A DNA stretch of 64,000 bases from Bacteroides sp. (GCA_021201335.1 JAJQFD010000042.1:186001-250000); one strand, 5' to 3'; shown: positions 8,752 through 18,597, numbered from the stretch's first letter. Notes: generated by a model not told the origin, from the sequence alone. A program made the numbers and translations.

Positions 8752-9168
8752 TTAATTAGAATAGTTAATCATAGAAAGCACAGTTGCCATCTTCTCAAGT
8801 CCCTCCTCGAGAGGTTTCTGAATCATTCCTTTCATAAACGGATTGACATCCAGGCCAACTGTAAGTTTCATCTTACATTCTGTTTCAGTTACAGGTACTA
8901 GTTGTACCCATAAATTAAACGGCATGGGAGAAGTAACCGTCGCAAACTTGATACATTTGGAGGGTTCGCGTTCTACCACATTGAGGGTTATATTTCCTAC
9001 AGGAGATACACTAAAACTGAGTGTGTCTGAATCGAAACTAAGATCCTGCACTTTATCGGCAGGGATTTTATCTTTCATAGCTTCCAGATTATTTAAATCC
9101 GAAAGCGTATTATAAACCTGTTCCTGATTATAGGGTATTGTTTTAATACCGCTTTCTATTTTAGTCAT
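8752..9168 (-). CDS. SRPBCC (START/Bet v1-like) small protein
   Basis: A 138-residue soluble protein with the SRPBCC layout: an N-terminal strand, helix pair with YNTLSDLNNLEAMKDKIP, a run of beta strands, and a long C-terminal helix (KGMIQKPLEEGLEKMATVLSMI). This fold binds hydrophobic ligands. The start codon overlaps the pyrE stop by 4 nt (ATGA-type coupling), and argH follows 7 nt later, a context pointing to nucleotide or amino-acid synthesis. Ligand unknown. Confidence 0.8.
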   Translation of the reverse strand: MTKIESGIKTIPYNQEQVYNTLSDLNNLEAMKDKIPADKVQDLSFDSDTLSFSVSPVGNITLNVVEREPSKCIKFATVTSPMPFNLWVQLVPVTETECKMKLTVGLDVNPFMKGMIQKPLEEGLEKMATVLSMINYSN

Positions 9169-9806
9169 AGTTTACTGGGTTCCCAGTTAGCCGGGTCTTT
9201 ACGCCATTCTGCCAATGTTTGAATATCACTCTCGTCAATATACTCTGTACGTAATGCTACGTCAAGTACTGCTTCGTAATTGGTAAGAGTAATCAAAGGC
9301 ACTTTGGCTTCTTTAAAGCGTTTCACGGCTACATCGAATCCGTAAGTGAAGGCAGCAATCATACCGATAACTTCGCATCCGTCACGACGAATCGCTTCAA
9401 CAGCCTTCAGACTGCTTCCTCCGGTTGATACCAGGTCTTCAACAACTACAACTTTCATCCCCGGACGTAACTCACCTTCAATAAGGTTTTCCAATCCATG
9501 ATCTTTGGGAGTGGCCCGTACATAAACAAAAGGAAGATTTAATGCATCTGCAACTAATGCTCCCTGAGGAATTGCTCCGGTGGCAACGCCGGCAATGGCA
9601 TCAACCTGTCCGAAACGTTCTGATATAAGTCGTGTAATTTCTATCTTAACAAAGTTGCGAAGGGAGGGGTATGATAATGTTTTGCGATTATCACAGTAAA
9701 AGGGTGACTTCCAACCGGATGCCCAGGTAAACGGGTTAGCAGGCTGAAGTTTAATGGCTTTTATTTTTAGCAACTTTTCGGCAAATAATCTCTCTAAAGT
9801 CTTCAT
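9165..9806 (-). CDS. pyrE: Orotate phosphoribosyltransferase
   Basis: Converts orotate and PRPP to OMP in de novo pyrimidine synthesis. The PRPP loop VVVVEDLVSTGGSS is intact, as are WKSPFYCDNRKTLSYP and the IAGVATGAIPQGAL segment. Start chosen at MKTLERLFAEK (9806, 213 aa). A longer frame reaches 9839, but that ATG lies inside the -7 promoter box, so it cannot be the translated start from this promoter. Confidence 0.96.
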   Translation of the reverse strand: MKTLERLFAEKLLKIKAIKLQPANPFTWASGWKSPFYCDNRKTLSYPSLRNFVKIEITRLISERFGQVDAIAGVATGAIPQGALVADALNLPFVYVRATPKDHGLENLIEGELRPGMKVVVVEDLVSTGGSSLKAVEAIRRDGCEVIGMIAAFTYGFDVAVKRFKEAKVPLITLTNYEAVLDVALRTEYIDESDIQTLAEWRKDPANWEPSKL

Positions 9807-9836
9807 AATTAATCGAACTATGGGTAATAAGTGATG

Positions 9837-9844
9837 CAAAAATA
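9837..9844 (-). promoter_or_regulatory. -7 promoter box of the pyrE operon
   Basis: The minus strand reads TATTTTTG (TAnnTTTG), about 30 nt before the preferred pyrE start at 9806. No clear -33 element. Confidence 0.55.
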
Positions 9845-9949
9845 GAGAAACTCAATGAATAAGGAAAGTAAAAAGGGTATCTTTTTTCTAAAAGATTTCA
9901 ATAGGATGGGTTTATAGTGAAAGAAAGTAAGGAAAAACAGACAAAAAGG

Positions 9950-10399
9950 CTAAAAAGAGATACAATTCTCTATATCATCCATTTCAAATCCTCTTGACAG
10001 GGCAAAGCGAACCAGTTTAGCTTTAAATTCGTAGTCATTCTTTGCACGAATACTCTTCCGCTTAGAATCCAGTATTTTTTTTAAGATGGACAGATACTCT
10101 TCCTTATCTATTTCATTTAACTTTTCCTGAATAATAGTGTTAGGTATTTTCTTAAACAAAAGCATTTGATAAATCTTCCTTTTACCCCATTTGGCAAAAA
10201 GGTATTTGTCTGTAATATAACTGGCTGCATAGCGTTCTTCATCAATAAATTTTTCTTTCCGGAGAAAAGCCAGAATCCGTTCGATCTCCTCCTCTCCGAT
10301 CTCCCATTTCTTCAGTTTATCAACAACTTCTGAAGCACAATGCTCAGCTGTTGCACAATAAGAGGTAATGCGATTTAATGCTTCTGTATCTGTCATCAT
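9950..10399 (-). CDS. recX: Regulatory protein RecX
   Basis: A 149-residue all-helical protein with the RecX three-helix repeats: ALNRITSYCATAEHCASEVV, then KWEIGEEEIERILAFLRKEKFIDEERYAASYI, WGKRKIYQMLLFKKIP, and a C-terminal repeat ending in LSRGFEMDDI. RecX binds RecA filaments and limits or remodels recombination and SOS activity. It follows prmC by 4 nt, so the two are co-transcribed. The start is MM; either Met is possible. Confidence 0.9.
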   Translation of the reverse strand: MMTDTEALNRITSYCATAEHCASEVVDKLKKWEIGEEEIERILAFLRKEKFIDEERYAASYITDKYLFAKWGKRKIYQMLLFKKIPNTIIQEKLNEIDKEEYLSILKKILDSKRKSIRAKNDYEFKAKLVRFALSRGFEMDDIENCISF

Positions 10400-10403
10400 C
10401 TAT

Positions 10404-11237
10404 TTATTTTATGGCAACTGCTATCCGATCGTTGCCGTATAAATCTTTCCATATCTTCACTTCATGATAACCTGTCATTTGTAATAAAGTCATCACTTCA
10501 TTTCCATAAGCACGGTTTATCTCAAAATAAAGTTTTCCTTCCGGATTAAGCAATTCTTGGCCAAGTAAAGCTATTCTTTTATAAAAGCGAAGTGGGTCAT
10601 CGTTGGGCACAAACAAGGCTAAGCCTGGTTCCCAGTTTAGTACATTGGCTTCCATGTCTTCTTTTTCTTTTTCCGTAACATAAGGAGGATTACTTACAAT
10701 CAGATGAAACTTACGTTCTACCGGAAAAGATTCCATAATATCTTTTTTTACAAAATGCACGTTTGCATGTAATTGCCTACCATTCGACATTGCTATCTTC
10801 AAAGCTTCATCGGAGATATCCCAGGCTTCCACATATGCATCCGACAAATGGCGGGAAATAGAAACAGCTATACACCCACTTCCGGTACCGATATCCAGGA
10901 CACTTATTTTCCCTGTATTTTCTTTCAATATCCGTTCTACAAGTTCTTCCGTCTCCGGGCGCGGAATCAAGACTCCCGGTGCCACCTGAAAAGACAGTCC
11001 ATAAAAATCCGCACTGCCCCGGATATATTGTATGGGTTCCTTATTCTGCAAACGTTCGATAACACCAGTCAAAAGAATCTGTTGTTTCTCTGATAATTTT
11101 ATATCTTTGCTTAAATAAATATCCAATGGATTGATGTCTAGCATATCCCTACAGATAATCATAGAGAGGCTTTTGGTCTCTCCAGGGTCATAGATATGTT
11201 TTAAAGAATCCTGTATATAGGCAGTGATATGCTTCAT
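10404..11237 (-). CDS. prmC: Peptide chain release factor N5-glutamine methyltransferase
   Basis: Methylates the GGQ glutamine of release factors using SAM. The 277 residues contain the N-terminal helical domain, IQYIRGSADFYGL, VLIPRPETEELVE, the SAM-binding VLDIGTGSGCIAVSI and the catalytic VSNPPYV. Divergent from ribD with only 36 nt between start codons. Confidence 0.96.
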   Translation of the reverse strand: MKHITAYIQDSLKHIYDPGETKSLSMIICRDMLDINPLDIYLSKDIKLSEKQQILLTGVIERLQNKEPIQYIRGSADFYGLSFQVAPGVLIPRPETEELVERILKENTGKISVLDIGTGSGCIAVSISRHLSDAYVEAWDISDEALKIAMSNGRQLHANVHFVKKDIMESFPVERKFHLIVSNPPYVTEKEKEDMEANVLNWEPGLALFVPNDDPLRFYKRIALLGQELLNPEGKLYFEINRAYGNEVMTLLQMTGYHEVKIWKDLYGNDRIAVAIK

Positions 11238-11257
11238 GTCTCTTTATTTTCAAAACA

Positions 11258-11265
11258 CAAATATA
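11258..11265 (-). promoter_or_regulatory. -7 promoter box of prmC-recX
   Basis: The minus strand reads TATATTTG, 20 nt upstream of the prmC start. Any -33 element would fall inside the first codons of ribD; none is obvious. Confidence 0.5.
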
Positions 11266-11273
11266 TAAAATTC

Positions 11274-12311
11274 ATGAAAGAGGAAGAAATATACATGCGA
11301 CGCTGCATTCAGTTAGCAATGAATGGCAAGAACAATGTAGCACCTAATCCGATGGTAGGAGCCGTGATTGTTTATGATGGGAAAATCATGGGTGAAGGTT
11401 ACCATGTCAGATGTGGGGAAGCTCATGCGGAAGTAAATGCAATTCAAGCTGTAAAGAACCCGTCATTATTAAAACAATCGACCATGTATGTAAGCCTTGA
11501 ACCATGCTCTCATTATGGTAAAACGCCTCCATGTGCCGATCGGATAATTAAAGAAGGAATTCCTCGCGTTGTAATTGGTTGCCCGGACCCTTTCCTGAAA
11601 GTAGCCGGACGGGGTATTCAAAAGTTGAAAGATGCAGGAATTGATGTTACCGTTGGAATATTGGAAAAAGAATGCCGGCAGCTTATCTCCCATTTCGCAA
11701 TTTATAATACCCAACGCCGTCCTTATATCATTCTGAAATGGGCAGAGTCCGGTGATGGCTTCCTGGATATTACCCGCACAGAAGGTTATCCGGTAAAATT
11801 ATCTACCGACGAGACCAGAATGCTGGTACATAAAAAGAGAGCTGAAGCAGATGCCATTATGGTGGGCCCCCAAACGGCTATACTTGATAATCCATCGCTG
11901 ACTGTGCGAGACTGGTATGGTAAAAGTCCTGTCCGGGTAGTAGTGGATAAGCACCTGTCCTTACCGCCCTCTTTACATCTCTTCGATGGAACAATTCCGA
12001 CATGGATTTATACCATTAAAGAACAACCAAATGCGAGTAATCTTACTTACATCACCTTGAATCAAGAAGTTGATTTATTGCCCCAAATCATGGCTGATCT
12101 TTATGAACGGGGCATCCAAACCTTGCTGGTAGAAGGAGGTAGTAAACTATTGCAATCATTCCTTTATGACAGCTTATGGGACGAGATTTTCGTGGAAAAA
12201 TGCTACAAGAGGCTGGTCTCCGGTGTTAAAGCTCCTGAAATAAGCCCTAAAAATAGTTATTCTATTGAAAAACACTTTGGAGTGTATACTTATCACTATA
12301 TTCATGATTAA
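11274..12311 (+). CDS. ribD: Bifunctional riboflavin deaminase/reductase RibD
   Basis: Two-domain enzyme of riboflavin synthesis (pyrimidine deaminase then 5-amino-6-ribosylamino-uracil reductase). The N-terminal deaminase shows the zinc motifs HAEVNAI and EPCSHYGKTPPC. The C-terminal reductase shows GDGFLDITRTEG, ADAIMVGPQTAILDNPSLTVR and LLVEGGSKLLQSF. Start chosen at MKEEEIYM (345 aa); the longer frame from 11229 overlaps prmC and adds an atypical tail. No FMN riboswitch is recognisable in the 36-nt divergent gap. Confidence 0.95.
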   Translation: MKEEEIYMRRCIQLAMNGKNNVAPNPMVGAVIVYDGKIMGEGYHVRCGEAHAEVNAIQAVKNPSLLKQSTMYVSLEPCSHYGKTPPCADRIIKEGIPRVVIGCPDPFLKVAGRGIQKLKDAGIDVTVGILEKECRQLISHFAIYNTQRRPYIILKWAESGDGFLDITRTEGYPVKLSTDETRMLVHKKRAEADAIMVGPQTAILDNPSLTVRDWYGKSPVRVVVDKHLSLPPSLHLFDGTIPTWIYTIKEQPNASNLTYITLNQEVDLLPQIMADLYERGIQTLLVEGGSKLLQSFLYDSLWDEIFVEKCYKRLVSGVKAPEISPKNSYSIEKHFGVYTYHYIHD

Positions 12312-12683
12312 AGTAGTTTGCTTTCGATAAAAACATCAGACATAACATTTTAGCCTTATATTTTTAAAGATTCCCGTGGTTATATTCAATAAACGCACTA
12401 CCCTAAGGACAGAAGAGTGATTTCTTCCCGGAAATAGCCTGCAGCATATTTTAAATAAATAGATTGAAGAGAAATATAGTTACGATTGAAACTGTAAAAT
12501 GCGAATTATATGACATAGAAATCTCCTCAGATTCTCTGCTTAAAAACATAATTAAGCATTAATTTTGGTCGATAAAATTCCCAATATTATCTATAATTTT
12601 ATATAAAACTTGCTGTCAATATTCAATATAGAAAAAAATGTTCCTATTTTTACATCTTGTAAATCATCAGAATTATTATAGCA
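12312..12683. other. Intergenic region upstream of the DUF6242/uppS/bamA operon
   Basis: About 370 bp of AT-rich sequence without coding character. It must hold the promoter for the envelope operon; TTTTTACATCTTG at about 12645 only loosely resembles the -7 consensus. Nothing else identified. Confidence 0.5.
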
Positions 12684-14057
12684 ATGAGAATAAAGCTTTT
12701 ATCTACCCTGGCAGGTCTTTTTTTTGTTACACTTGCAGTCACATCGTGTCTCGACTCCGATAATAACAATGTAGAATATAGCTCGGATGACACAATTAAG
12801 GCTTTCCGGCTGGATACTATTTATGGCGTAAAATACAATTTTACTATTGACCAGATAAACAGGCGGATATTTAATGTAGACTCAGTACCCTTCAGCTCTG
12901 ATACCATTATTAACAAGATTCTGATTGACTCTTTATCCGTGAACGGATGGGTAACGATAGAGAAAAACGGACAGGATACTATCTTCACTTATACAACTGA
13001 TTCACTAGACTTTTCAAATACCATGCCTGATTTAGGAGGAACTCCGGTAAAATTGAAAGTGCATGCATATGATGGTGTAAACTCTCGTGAATATTCCATC
13101 GAAGTTCGTCGCCATCAACAGGAACCCGATTCGTTAGTATGGAGCACTCCGAGTCTCTCTTTCTCTCAGGGAAATGCCGATGGATTGCAAAAAACAATTA
13201 TTCTCAAGAATCAGTTAATTACTTATGTATCTAACCAAGTGGCTTATACAAGCAACTTGCCTTTCGGAAGCAGCTGGACCGTGCAATCTTTAAGCGGACT
13301 TTCCGAGGAAAATATAAAAATGACTTCTTTCCTTCTTTATAAGGACAAAATATATTGTGTGGCTGAAAGCGGTAAGGTATTTCAATCTCCCGACGGCCTC
13401 TCATGGCAGGAGGCGCCCATCAGCGGAAATGTAGTTGCGCTTATAGGAGCATTCCCTGATTACATCTCAGGACTTGTTATGGAAGAGGGAAAAACAAAAT
13501 TTGCTACAACAAATAGCAGCTTTAACGGATGGGACGCTGATAAGGAAATTCCGGCCACCTTTCCTACCGAAAACATTTCGATGGCTTCTTTCAAAACAAA
13601 TACAAACGAAGAAGTCTACAAGTATATTTTAATGGGTAAATCAACCGATAAAACACCAGGCAAAACGATACCTTGGTTTAGTTTTGACGGAAAACAATGG
13701 GCATCTCTGGCGACCGATATTTATTATTGTCCGGAAATGGAAATACCCACTATCATATATTATAATGAAACATTGTACGCTTTCGGAGGTGATTTCACGA
13801 AATTCTACACATCACAGGACCAGGGCCGTATCTGGAAGGGAATAGACAAAATGGTAATGTTTCCGGATAAATTCAGAGGCAGAAAAACCTACTCGACTGT
13901 AATTGATCCGGATAATTATATTTGGATTATCTGGAGTAAGGGTTTGGCAGAATACACTGAAACAGATGATGATGACGATGAAATAACGATAACTACGCCT
14001 TATGACGATGAAGTATGGAAAGGGCGTATCAACAGACTTGGTTTTCTGATAAAATAA
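12684..14057 (+). CDS. DUF6242-type lipoprotein heading the uppS-bamA operon
   Basis: A 457-residue exported lipoprotein: signal peptide 1-21 with lipobox VTSC (Cys22), then an N-terminal Ig-like domain (about 37-142, ending in the YSIEVRRHQ strand) and a C-terminal region with beta-propeller/sialidase-like blades (SWTVQSLSG, VFQSPDGLSWQEAP, FYTSQDQGRIWKGID). A run of acidic residues (TETDDDDDEI) lies near the C-terminus. The architecture matches DUF6242 lipoproteins of Bacteroidales. The stop codon is 3 nt before the uppS start, so it is translationally close to essential envelope genes. Function unknown. Confidence 0.85.
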   Translation: MRIKLLSTLAGLFFVTLAVTSCLDSDNNNVEYSSDDTIKAFRLDTIYGVKYNFTIDQINRRIFNVDSVPFSSDTIINKILIDSLSVNGWVTIEKNGQDTIFTYTTDSLDFSNTMPDLGGTPVKLKVHAYDGVNSREYSIEVRRHQQEPDSLVWSTPSLSFSQGNADGLQKTIILKNQLITYVSNQVAYTSNLPFGSSWTVQSLSGLSEENIKMTSFLLYKDKIYCVAESGKVFQSPDGLSWQEAPISGNVVALIGAFPDYISGLVMEEGKTKFATTNSSFNGWDADKEIPATFPTENISMASFKTNTNEEVYKYILMGKSTDKTPGKTIPWFSFDGKQWASLATDIYYCPEMEIPTIIYYNETLYAFGGDFTKFYTSQDQGRIWKGIDKMVMFPDKFRGRKTYSTVIDPDNYIWIIWSKGLAEYTETDDDDDEITITTPYDDEVWKGRINRLGFLIK

Positions 14058-14060
14058 AAT

Positions 14061-14795
14061 ATGCCTGATATCGAACAATTAGATTATAACAGGATTCCCA
14101 CACATGTAGCTATCATTATGGATGGCAATGGGCGTTGGGCAAAACAGCATGGGAAAGGGCGCAGTTACGGCCACCAAGTGGGCGTAGAAGCAGTACGTGT
14201 TATTGCCGAAGAAGCTGCCCGACTGGGTGTAAAATATTTAACCCTCTATACCTTTTCCACCGAAAACTGGAACAGACCTGCGGAAGAAATCACCGCTTTA
14301 ATGAATTTACTCCTGGATTCTATTGAAGAAGAAATATTCCTGAAAAATAATATAAGTTTTCAGATCATCGGAGAGATTGAGAAGCTACCCCGACAGGTTC
14401 AGGATAGACTTTATCAATGTATAGAAAGAACATCTCACAATACGGGCATGTGCCTGGTATTAGCATTAAGTTACTCTTCCCGTTGGGAAATAACAGAAGC
14501 AGCCAAAAGGATGGCCAAACAAGTAGTTAATGGAGAATTATCACCGAATGATATTACCTCTGATTTATTAGCCTCCCAGTTAACAACTAACTTTATGCCC
14601 GATCCGGATTTATTGATCCGTACCGGAGGAGAAATCAGACTGAGCAATTATTTACTATGGCAGTGTGCTTATTCTGAACTGTATTTTTGTGACACTTACT
14701 GGCCGGATTTCAGGAAAGAAGAGTTTTTCAAAGCCATCCTTAACTACCAAAAGCGGGAACGGAGGTATGGAAAAACTAGCGAACAAGTTAAATAA
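14061..14795 (+). CDS. uppS: Isoprenyl transferase (undecaprenyl diphosphate synthase)
   Basis: Makes the C55 lipid carrier for peptidoglycan and polysaccharides from FPP and IPP. The 244 residues carry the family signatures [15 protein letters not shown] (catalytic Asp21), [13 protein letters not shown], and the C-terminal [19 protein letters not shown] and [13 protein letters not shown]. Second gene of the operon, followed 34 nt later by bamA. Confidence 0.97.
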   Translation: MPDIEQLDYNRIPTHVAIIMDGNGRWAKQHGKGRSYGHQVGVEAVRVIAEEAARLGVKYLTLYTFSTENWNRPAEEITALMNLLLDSIEEEIFLKNNISFQIIGEIEKLPRQVQDRLYQCIERTSHNTGMCLVLALSYSSRWEITEAAKRMAKQVVNGELSPNDITSDLLASQLTTNFMPDPDLLIRTGGEIRLSNYLLWQCAYSELYFCDTYWPDFRKEEFFKAILNYQKRERRYGKTSEQVK

Positions 14796-14829
14796 CACAT
14801 TTAAATTCATCATTCAAGACTAAAAATAA

Positions 14830-17454
14830 ATGCACTATCGTATCTCTTCCATATTCATTGCGTTCATCTGCTTACTTGGCTATGTCGTCCCGGCTATTGC
14901 CCAAGAAGTAGAAACAACTGCTACTGACGATGCATCTAAACCGATTATCCTTTATTCCGGAATACCCAAAAAATACGAAATTGGTGGAATCTCTGTGGAA
15001 GGAGTCAGTAATTATGAAGACTATGTGCTAATCGGACTTTCCGGGCTCTCGGTTGGTCAGATTATTACTGTGCCGGGTGAAGAGATCACACAAGCGATCA
15101 AACGTTATTGGCGACATGGTCTGTTCTCCAATGTGCAGATCACTGCCGAAAAGATTGAAGATAATAAGATTTACCTGAAAATTACGTTAGCCCAGCGCCC
15201 ACGTGTTTCGGATATACGATATCACGGGGTAAAGAAATCGGAAAGGGAAGATCTCGAACTACGCCTAGACCTGGTAAAAGGCAGCCAGATTACGCCTAAT
15301 ATGATCGACCGTGCCAAATTATTAATTAAACGCTACTTCGACGATAAAGGATTTAAGAATGCTGAAATCACAATTGTCCAAAGAGATGATCCAGACAACA
15401 AAGGTCAGGTATTAGTGGATGTAGATATTGATAAGAAGGAGAAAGTAAAAGTAAACCAAATCACCATTGTGGGTAATGAGGCCCTCAAGACTTCAAAGCT
15501 CAAACGAGTGATGAAAAAGACCAATGAAAAAGGTAAGCTTAAAAACTTTTTCCGCACCAAGAAATTTGTTCCTGAAAATTATGAAGCCGATAAGGAACGC
15601 ATTATTGAAAGATATAACGAACTTGGATATAGAGATGCACGTATCGTTAGAGATAGTGTCACCAATTATGATGACCGCACAGTAGATGTATTTCTGGAAG
15701 TTGAAGAAGGAGATAAATATTATATCCGTAACATTACTTGGGTAGGTAATACCTTGTATCCATCCGATTATCTGAATGAATTACTGCGGATGGAAAAAGG
15801 AGATGTTTACAACCAGACGTTGCTAGAAAAACGTACGACGCTGGATGAAGACGCTATTGGTAATCTATATTACAATAACGGCTATCTCTTCTATCACCTG
15901 GATCCGGTGGAAATTAACATAGTCAACGATTCTGTCGATCTGGAAATGAGAATTGTGGAAGGTCGCCAGGCTACCATTAACCGGGTTAAAATCAATGGTA
16001 ACGACCGCCTATATGAAGATGCAGTACGTCGTGAACTTCGTACACGCCCCGGAGAATTATTCAGTAAAGACGACTTGATGCGTTCCATGCGTGAAATCCA
16101 GCAGATGGGCCACTTCGACCCGGAAAACATACAACCAGATATTCAACCTGACCCGGTTAACGGAACAGTGGATCTGGCTTATAATCTGTCTTCCAAAGCG
16201 AATGACCAGATTGAGTTCTCCGCAGGATGGGGACAAACAGGGGTAATCGGTAAACTGAGTTTGAAGTTTACCAACTTCTCATTTGCCAACTTATTCCGGA
16301 AGAACGATAATTACCGAGGCTTCCTGCCTCAGGGAGATGGTCAGACATTAACCATTAGCGGACAGACAAATGCAGACTATTACCAACAATATAGTATCTC
16401 ATTCTTCGATCCGTGGTTTGGTGGTAAACGTCCGAATTCATTCTCTGTATCTGCTTATTTCTCTTTGCAAACAGATATCAGTAGCCGTTACTATAACGAT
16501 GCCTATATGTCCAACTATTACAATAGCATGTATGGGTATGGATATAATTACTATGGGTATAATAACTATGAGAACTATTATGACCCGGATAAATCAGTTA
16601 AGATGTTTGGTTTGTCAGTAATGTGGGGTAAACGTTTAAAATGGCCGGATGACTTCTTTACTTTCTCAGCTGAACTTTCTTATCAAAAGTATATTCTGAA
16701 AGAATGGTATTACTTCCCGGTAACGAACGGTAACAGTAACAACATCAGTTTGAACCTGACTCTTGCCAGAAGCTCTATAGACAACCCAATCTTCCCCCGT
16801 GGTGGTTCAGAATTCTCATTGTCTGCTCAGTTAACTCCTCCTTACTCTTTGTTCGACGGCAAAGATTACAGCAAGTACGATTTAACTAATCAGGATGATG
16901 TGAATAAAATGCACAAATGGGTAGAATATCATAAGTGGAAATTAAAACTAAAGACTTACACTGCCCTGACTGCACTTAGTAAGACTCCGGTTATTATGAC
17001 TCGTGTTGAATATGGTTTCGTAGGATATTATGATAAGTACAAGAAATCTCCGTTCGAAACATTTGATGTGGGAGGTGATGGTATGACAGGATATTCAAGT
17101 TATGCAACGGAAAGTATTGCTTTACGTGGGTATGATAATAGTTCTTTAACACCTACCCGCAGTAATTTGGGATACGCTTATTCGCGTTTAGGGTTGGAAC
17201 TAAGATACCCGTTGATGCTGGAACCAACTACCAGTATTTATATGTCCGCTTTCCTTGAAGCAGGTAATGCATGGTCGGATATAGGTAAATTTAATCCGTT
17301 CGACCTGAAACGTTCTGCCGGTGTCGGTGTTCGTATCTTCCTGCCAATGATTGGTATGATGGGTATTGACTGGGCATACGGTTTCGACAAAGTATTTGGA
17401 TCTAAACAATACAGTGGTTCACAATTCCACTTTGTGTTAGGTCAGGAATTCTAA
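14830..17454 (+). CDS. bamA: Outer membrane protein assembly factor BamA
   Basis: Central component of the BAM complex, inserting beta-barrel proteins into the outer membrane. The 874 residues comprise a signal peptide (1-25, cleaved after AIAQ or nearby), POTRA domains (about 45-430; KKYEIGGISVEGVSNYEDYV marks the first) and a C-terminal 16-strand barrel starting near DQIEFSAGWGQTGV and ending in F as expected. An unusual feature is a Tyr/Asn/Gly-rich segment at about residues 553-588 (16486-16593), predicted as a surface loop. Co-transcribed with uppS and two Skp-like genes. Confidence 0.96.
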   Translation: MHYRISSIFIAFICLLGYVVPAIAQEVETTATDDASKPIILYSGIPKKYEIGGISVEGVSNYEDYVLIGLSGLSVGQIITVPGEEITQAIKRYWRHGLFSNVQITAEKIEDNKIYLKITLAQRPRVSDIRYHGVKKSEREDLELRLDLVKGSQITPNMIDRAKLLIKRYFDDKGFKNAEITIVQRDDPDNKGQVLVDVDIDKKEKVKVNQITIVGNEALKTSKLKRVMKKTNEKGKLKNFFRTKKFVPENYEADKERIIERYNELGYRDARIVRDSVTNYDDRTVDVFLEVEEGDKYYIRNITWVGNTLYPSDYLNELLRMEKGDVYNQTLLEKRTTLDEDAIGNLYYNNGYLFYHLDPVEINIVNDSVDLEMRIVEGRQATINRVKINGNDRLYEDAVRRELRTRPGELFSKDDLMRSMREIQQMGHFDPENIQPDIQPDPVNGTVDLAYNLSSKANDQIEFSAGWGQTGVIGKLSLKFTNFSFANLFRKNDNYRGFLPQGDGQTLTISGQTNADYYQQYSISFFDPWFGGKRPNSFSVSAYFSLQTDISSRYYNDAYMSNYYNSMYGYGYNYYGYNNYENYYDPDKSVKMFGLSVMWGKRLKWPDDFFTFSAELSYQKYILKEWYYFPVTNGNSNNISLNLTLARSSIDNPIFPRGGSEFSLSAQLTPPYSLFDGKDYSKYDLTNQDDVNKMHKWVEYHKWKLKLKTYTALTALSKTPVIMTRVEYGFVGYYDKYKKSPFETFDVGGDGMTGYSSYATESIALRGYDNSSLTPTRSNLGYAYSRLGLELRYPLMLEPTTSIYMSAFLEAGNAWSDIGKFNPFDLKRSAGVGVRIFLPMIGMMGIDWAYGFDKVFGSKQYSGSQFHFVLGQEF

Positions 17455-17479
17455 TTGTTTCATTTAAAAAACCAGAAAG

Positions 17480-17998
17480 ATGATGAAAAGATCAATTCTA
17501 CTCTTGATGTTGGTGTTTGTTGTGGGGATTACAGCAAGCGCACAGAAGTTCGCCTTCATAGATATGGAGTACATATATGATGCTATACCAGCCTATGAGC
17601 AGATCAATGAACAGCTCGACCAGGCTACTGAAAAATACCAGAAGGAAGTGCAAGCTAAAATGGAAGAGATAAAAAAGCTTTATGATGATTATCAGGCAAA
17701 GGCTAATACACTGAAAGAGAATCAAAAAACTGAAAGAGAAAACGCCATCATAGCGAAAGAAAAAGAAGTAAGTGACTTACGGCGTACCTATTTCGGTCCC
17801 GAGGGAGAACTCTTTAAGATGAGGGAAAACCTAATGAGACCCATTGATGATGCAATCTACAATGCTGTTAAAGAGATTGCCCAACAAAGAGATTATTCGG
17901 CTATAATTGACAGAGGGTCAGCAGTAAGTGTTATATTTGCCTCTCCAGACATTGATGTAAGCAATCAAGTATTGGCAAAATTAGGATATTCAAATTAA
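17480..17998 (+). CDS. OmpH/Skp family periplasmic chaperone (copy 1)
   Basis: A 172-residue exported protein: signal peptide ending SASAQ, a short beta strand (KFAFIDMEYIYDAIP), a long coiled coil (about 40-115, Lys/Glu/Gln-rich) and a C-terminal strand region (RDYSAIIDRGSAVSVIFASPDIDVS). Skp trimers hold unfolded outer membrane proteins for BamA. It lies 25 nt after bamA. Confidence 0.92.
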   Translation: MMKRSILLLMLVFVVGITASAQKFAFIDMEYIYDAIPAYEQINEQLDQATEKYQKEVQAKMEEIKKLYDDYQAKANTLKENQKTERENAIIAKEKEVSDLRRTYFGPEGELFKMRENLMRPIDDAIYNAVKEIAQQRDYSAIIDRGSAVSVIFASPDIDVSNQVLAKLGYSN

Positions 17999-18058
17999 TT
18001 TCATACATTTGCAACAGGAAAAGAATAACGATTAAATTTCAAACTAAGTAATAGGACT

Positions 18059-18574
18059 ATGCTAAAAAAGATCACACTCGCAATTTTACTCATCTTACCG
18101 ATGGGTGTATTTGCACAAACCCTTAAATTTGGCCATGTAGCTTCGCAAGAGATATTTGTTTTGATGCCGGAATATACCAAAGCTATGGAGGATTTGCAAG
18201 CGCTGGATAAACAATTAACAGAAGACTTACAACGCACCAACCAGGAATTCCAAAAGAAATTCGAAGAATACCAGAAAGCAATGGCTGAAGAGTCTTTGCC
18301 ACAGGCCATAGCAGAAAGAAGACAAAAAGAGATTCAAGATATGGCTCAAAGACAAGAGCAGTTCCAACAGGAAGCTTACCAGACAATGGAAGCAAAACAA
18401 AGAGAACTGATGGGTCCCATCTACCAAAAACTGGATACTGCAATTAAAAGCGTAGGTCAGTCGGAAGGTATGATTTACATCTTCGACCTTTCCAGAACAT
18501 CTATACCTTACATTAACGAAAGCATGAGTACAGATGTTACCGCGAAGGTAAAAACCCAGTTAGGTTTGAAGTAA
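18059..18574 (+). CDS. OmpH/Skp family periplasmic chaperone (copy 2)
   Basis: A 171-residue paralogue of the preceding gene: signal peptide ending VFAQT, LKFGHVASQEIFVLMPEYTKAM, a glutamine-rich coiled coil (about 45-125) and the C-terminal strand YIFDLSRTSIPYINESMSTDV. Tandem skp genes after bamA are usual in Bacteroidales. A strong terminator follows, marking the end of the operon. Confidence 0.92.
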   Translation: MLKKITLAILLILPMGVFAQTLKFGHVASQEIFVLMPEYTKAMEDLQALDKQLTEDLQRTNQEFQKKFEEYQKAMAEESLPQAIAERRQKEIQDMAQRQEQFQQEAYQTMEAKQRELMGPIYQKLDTAIKSVGQSEGMIYIFDLSRTSIPYINESMSTDVTAKVKTQLGLK

Positions 18575-18597
18575 TTTACTATACACCATACGCGGAT

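Noticed and set aside
9807-9839. Longer pyrE N-terminus from the ATG at 9839
   Set aside because: That ATG is inside the -7 promoter box; the protein family starts at MKTLERLFAEK (9806).
11238-11273. FMN riboswitch upstream of ribD
   Set aside because: Only 36 nt separate the divergent start codons, too short for the RFN element.
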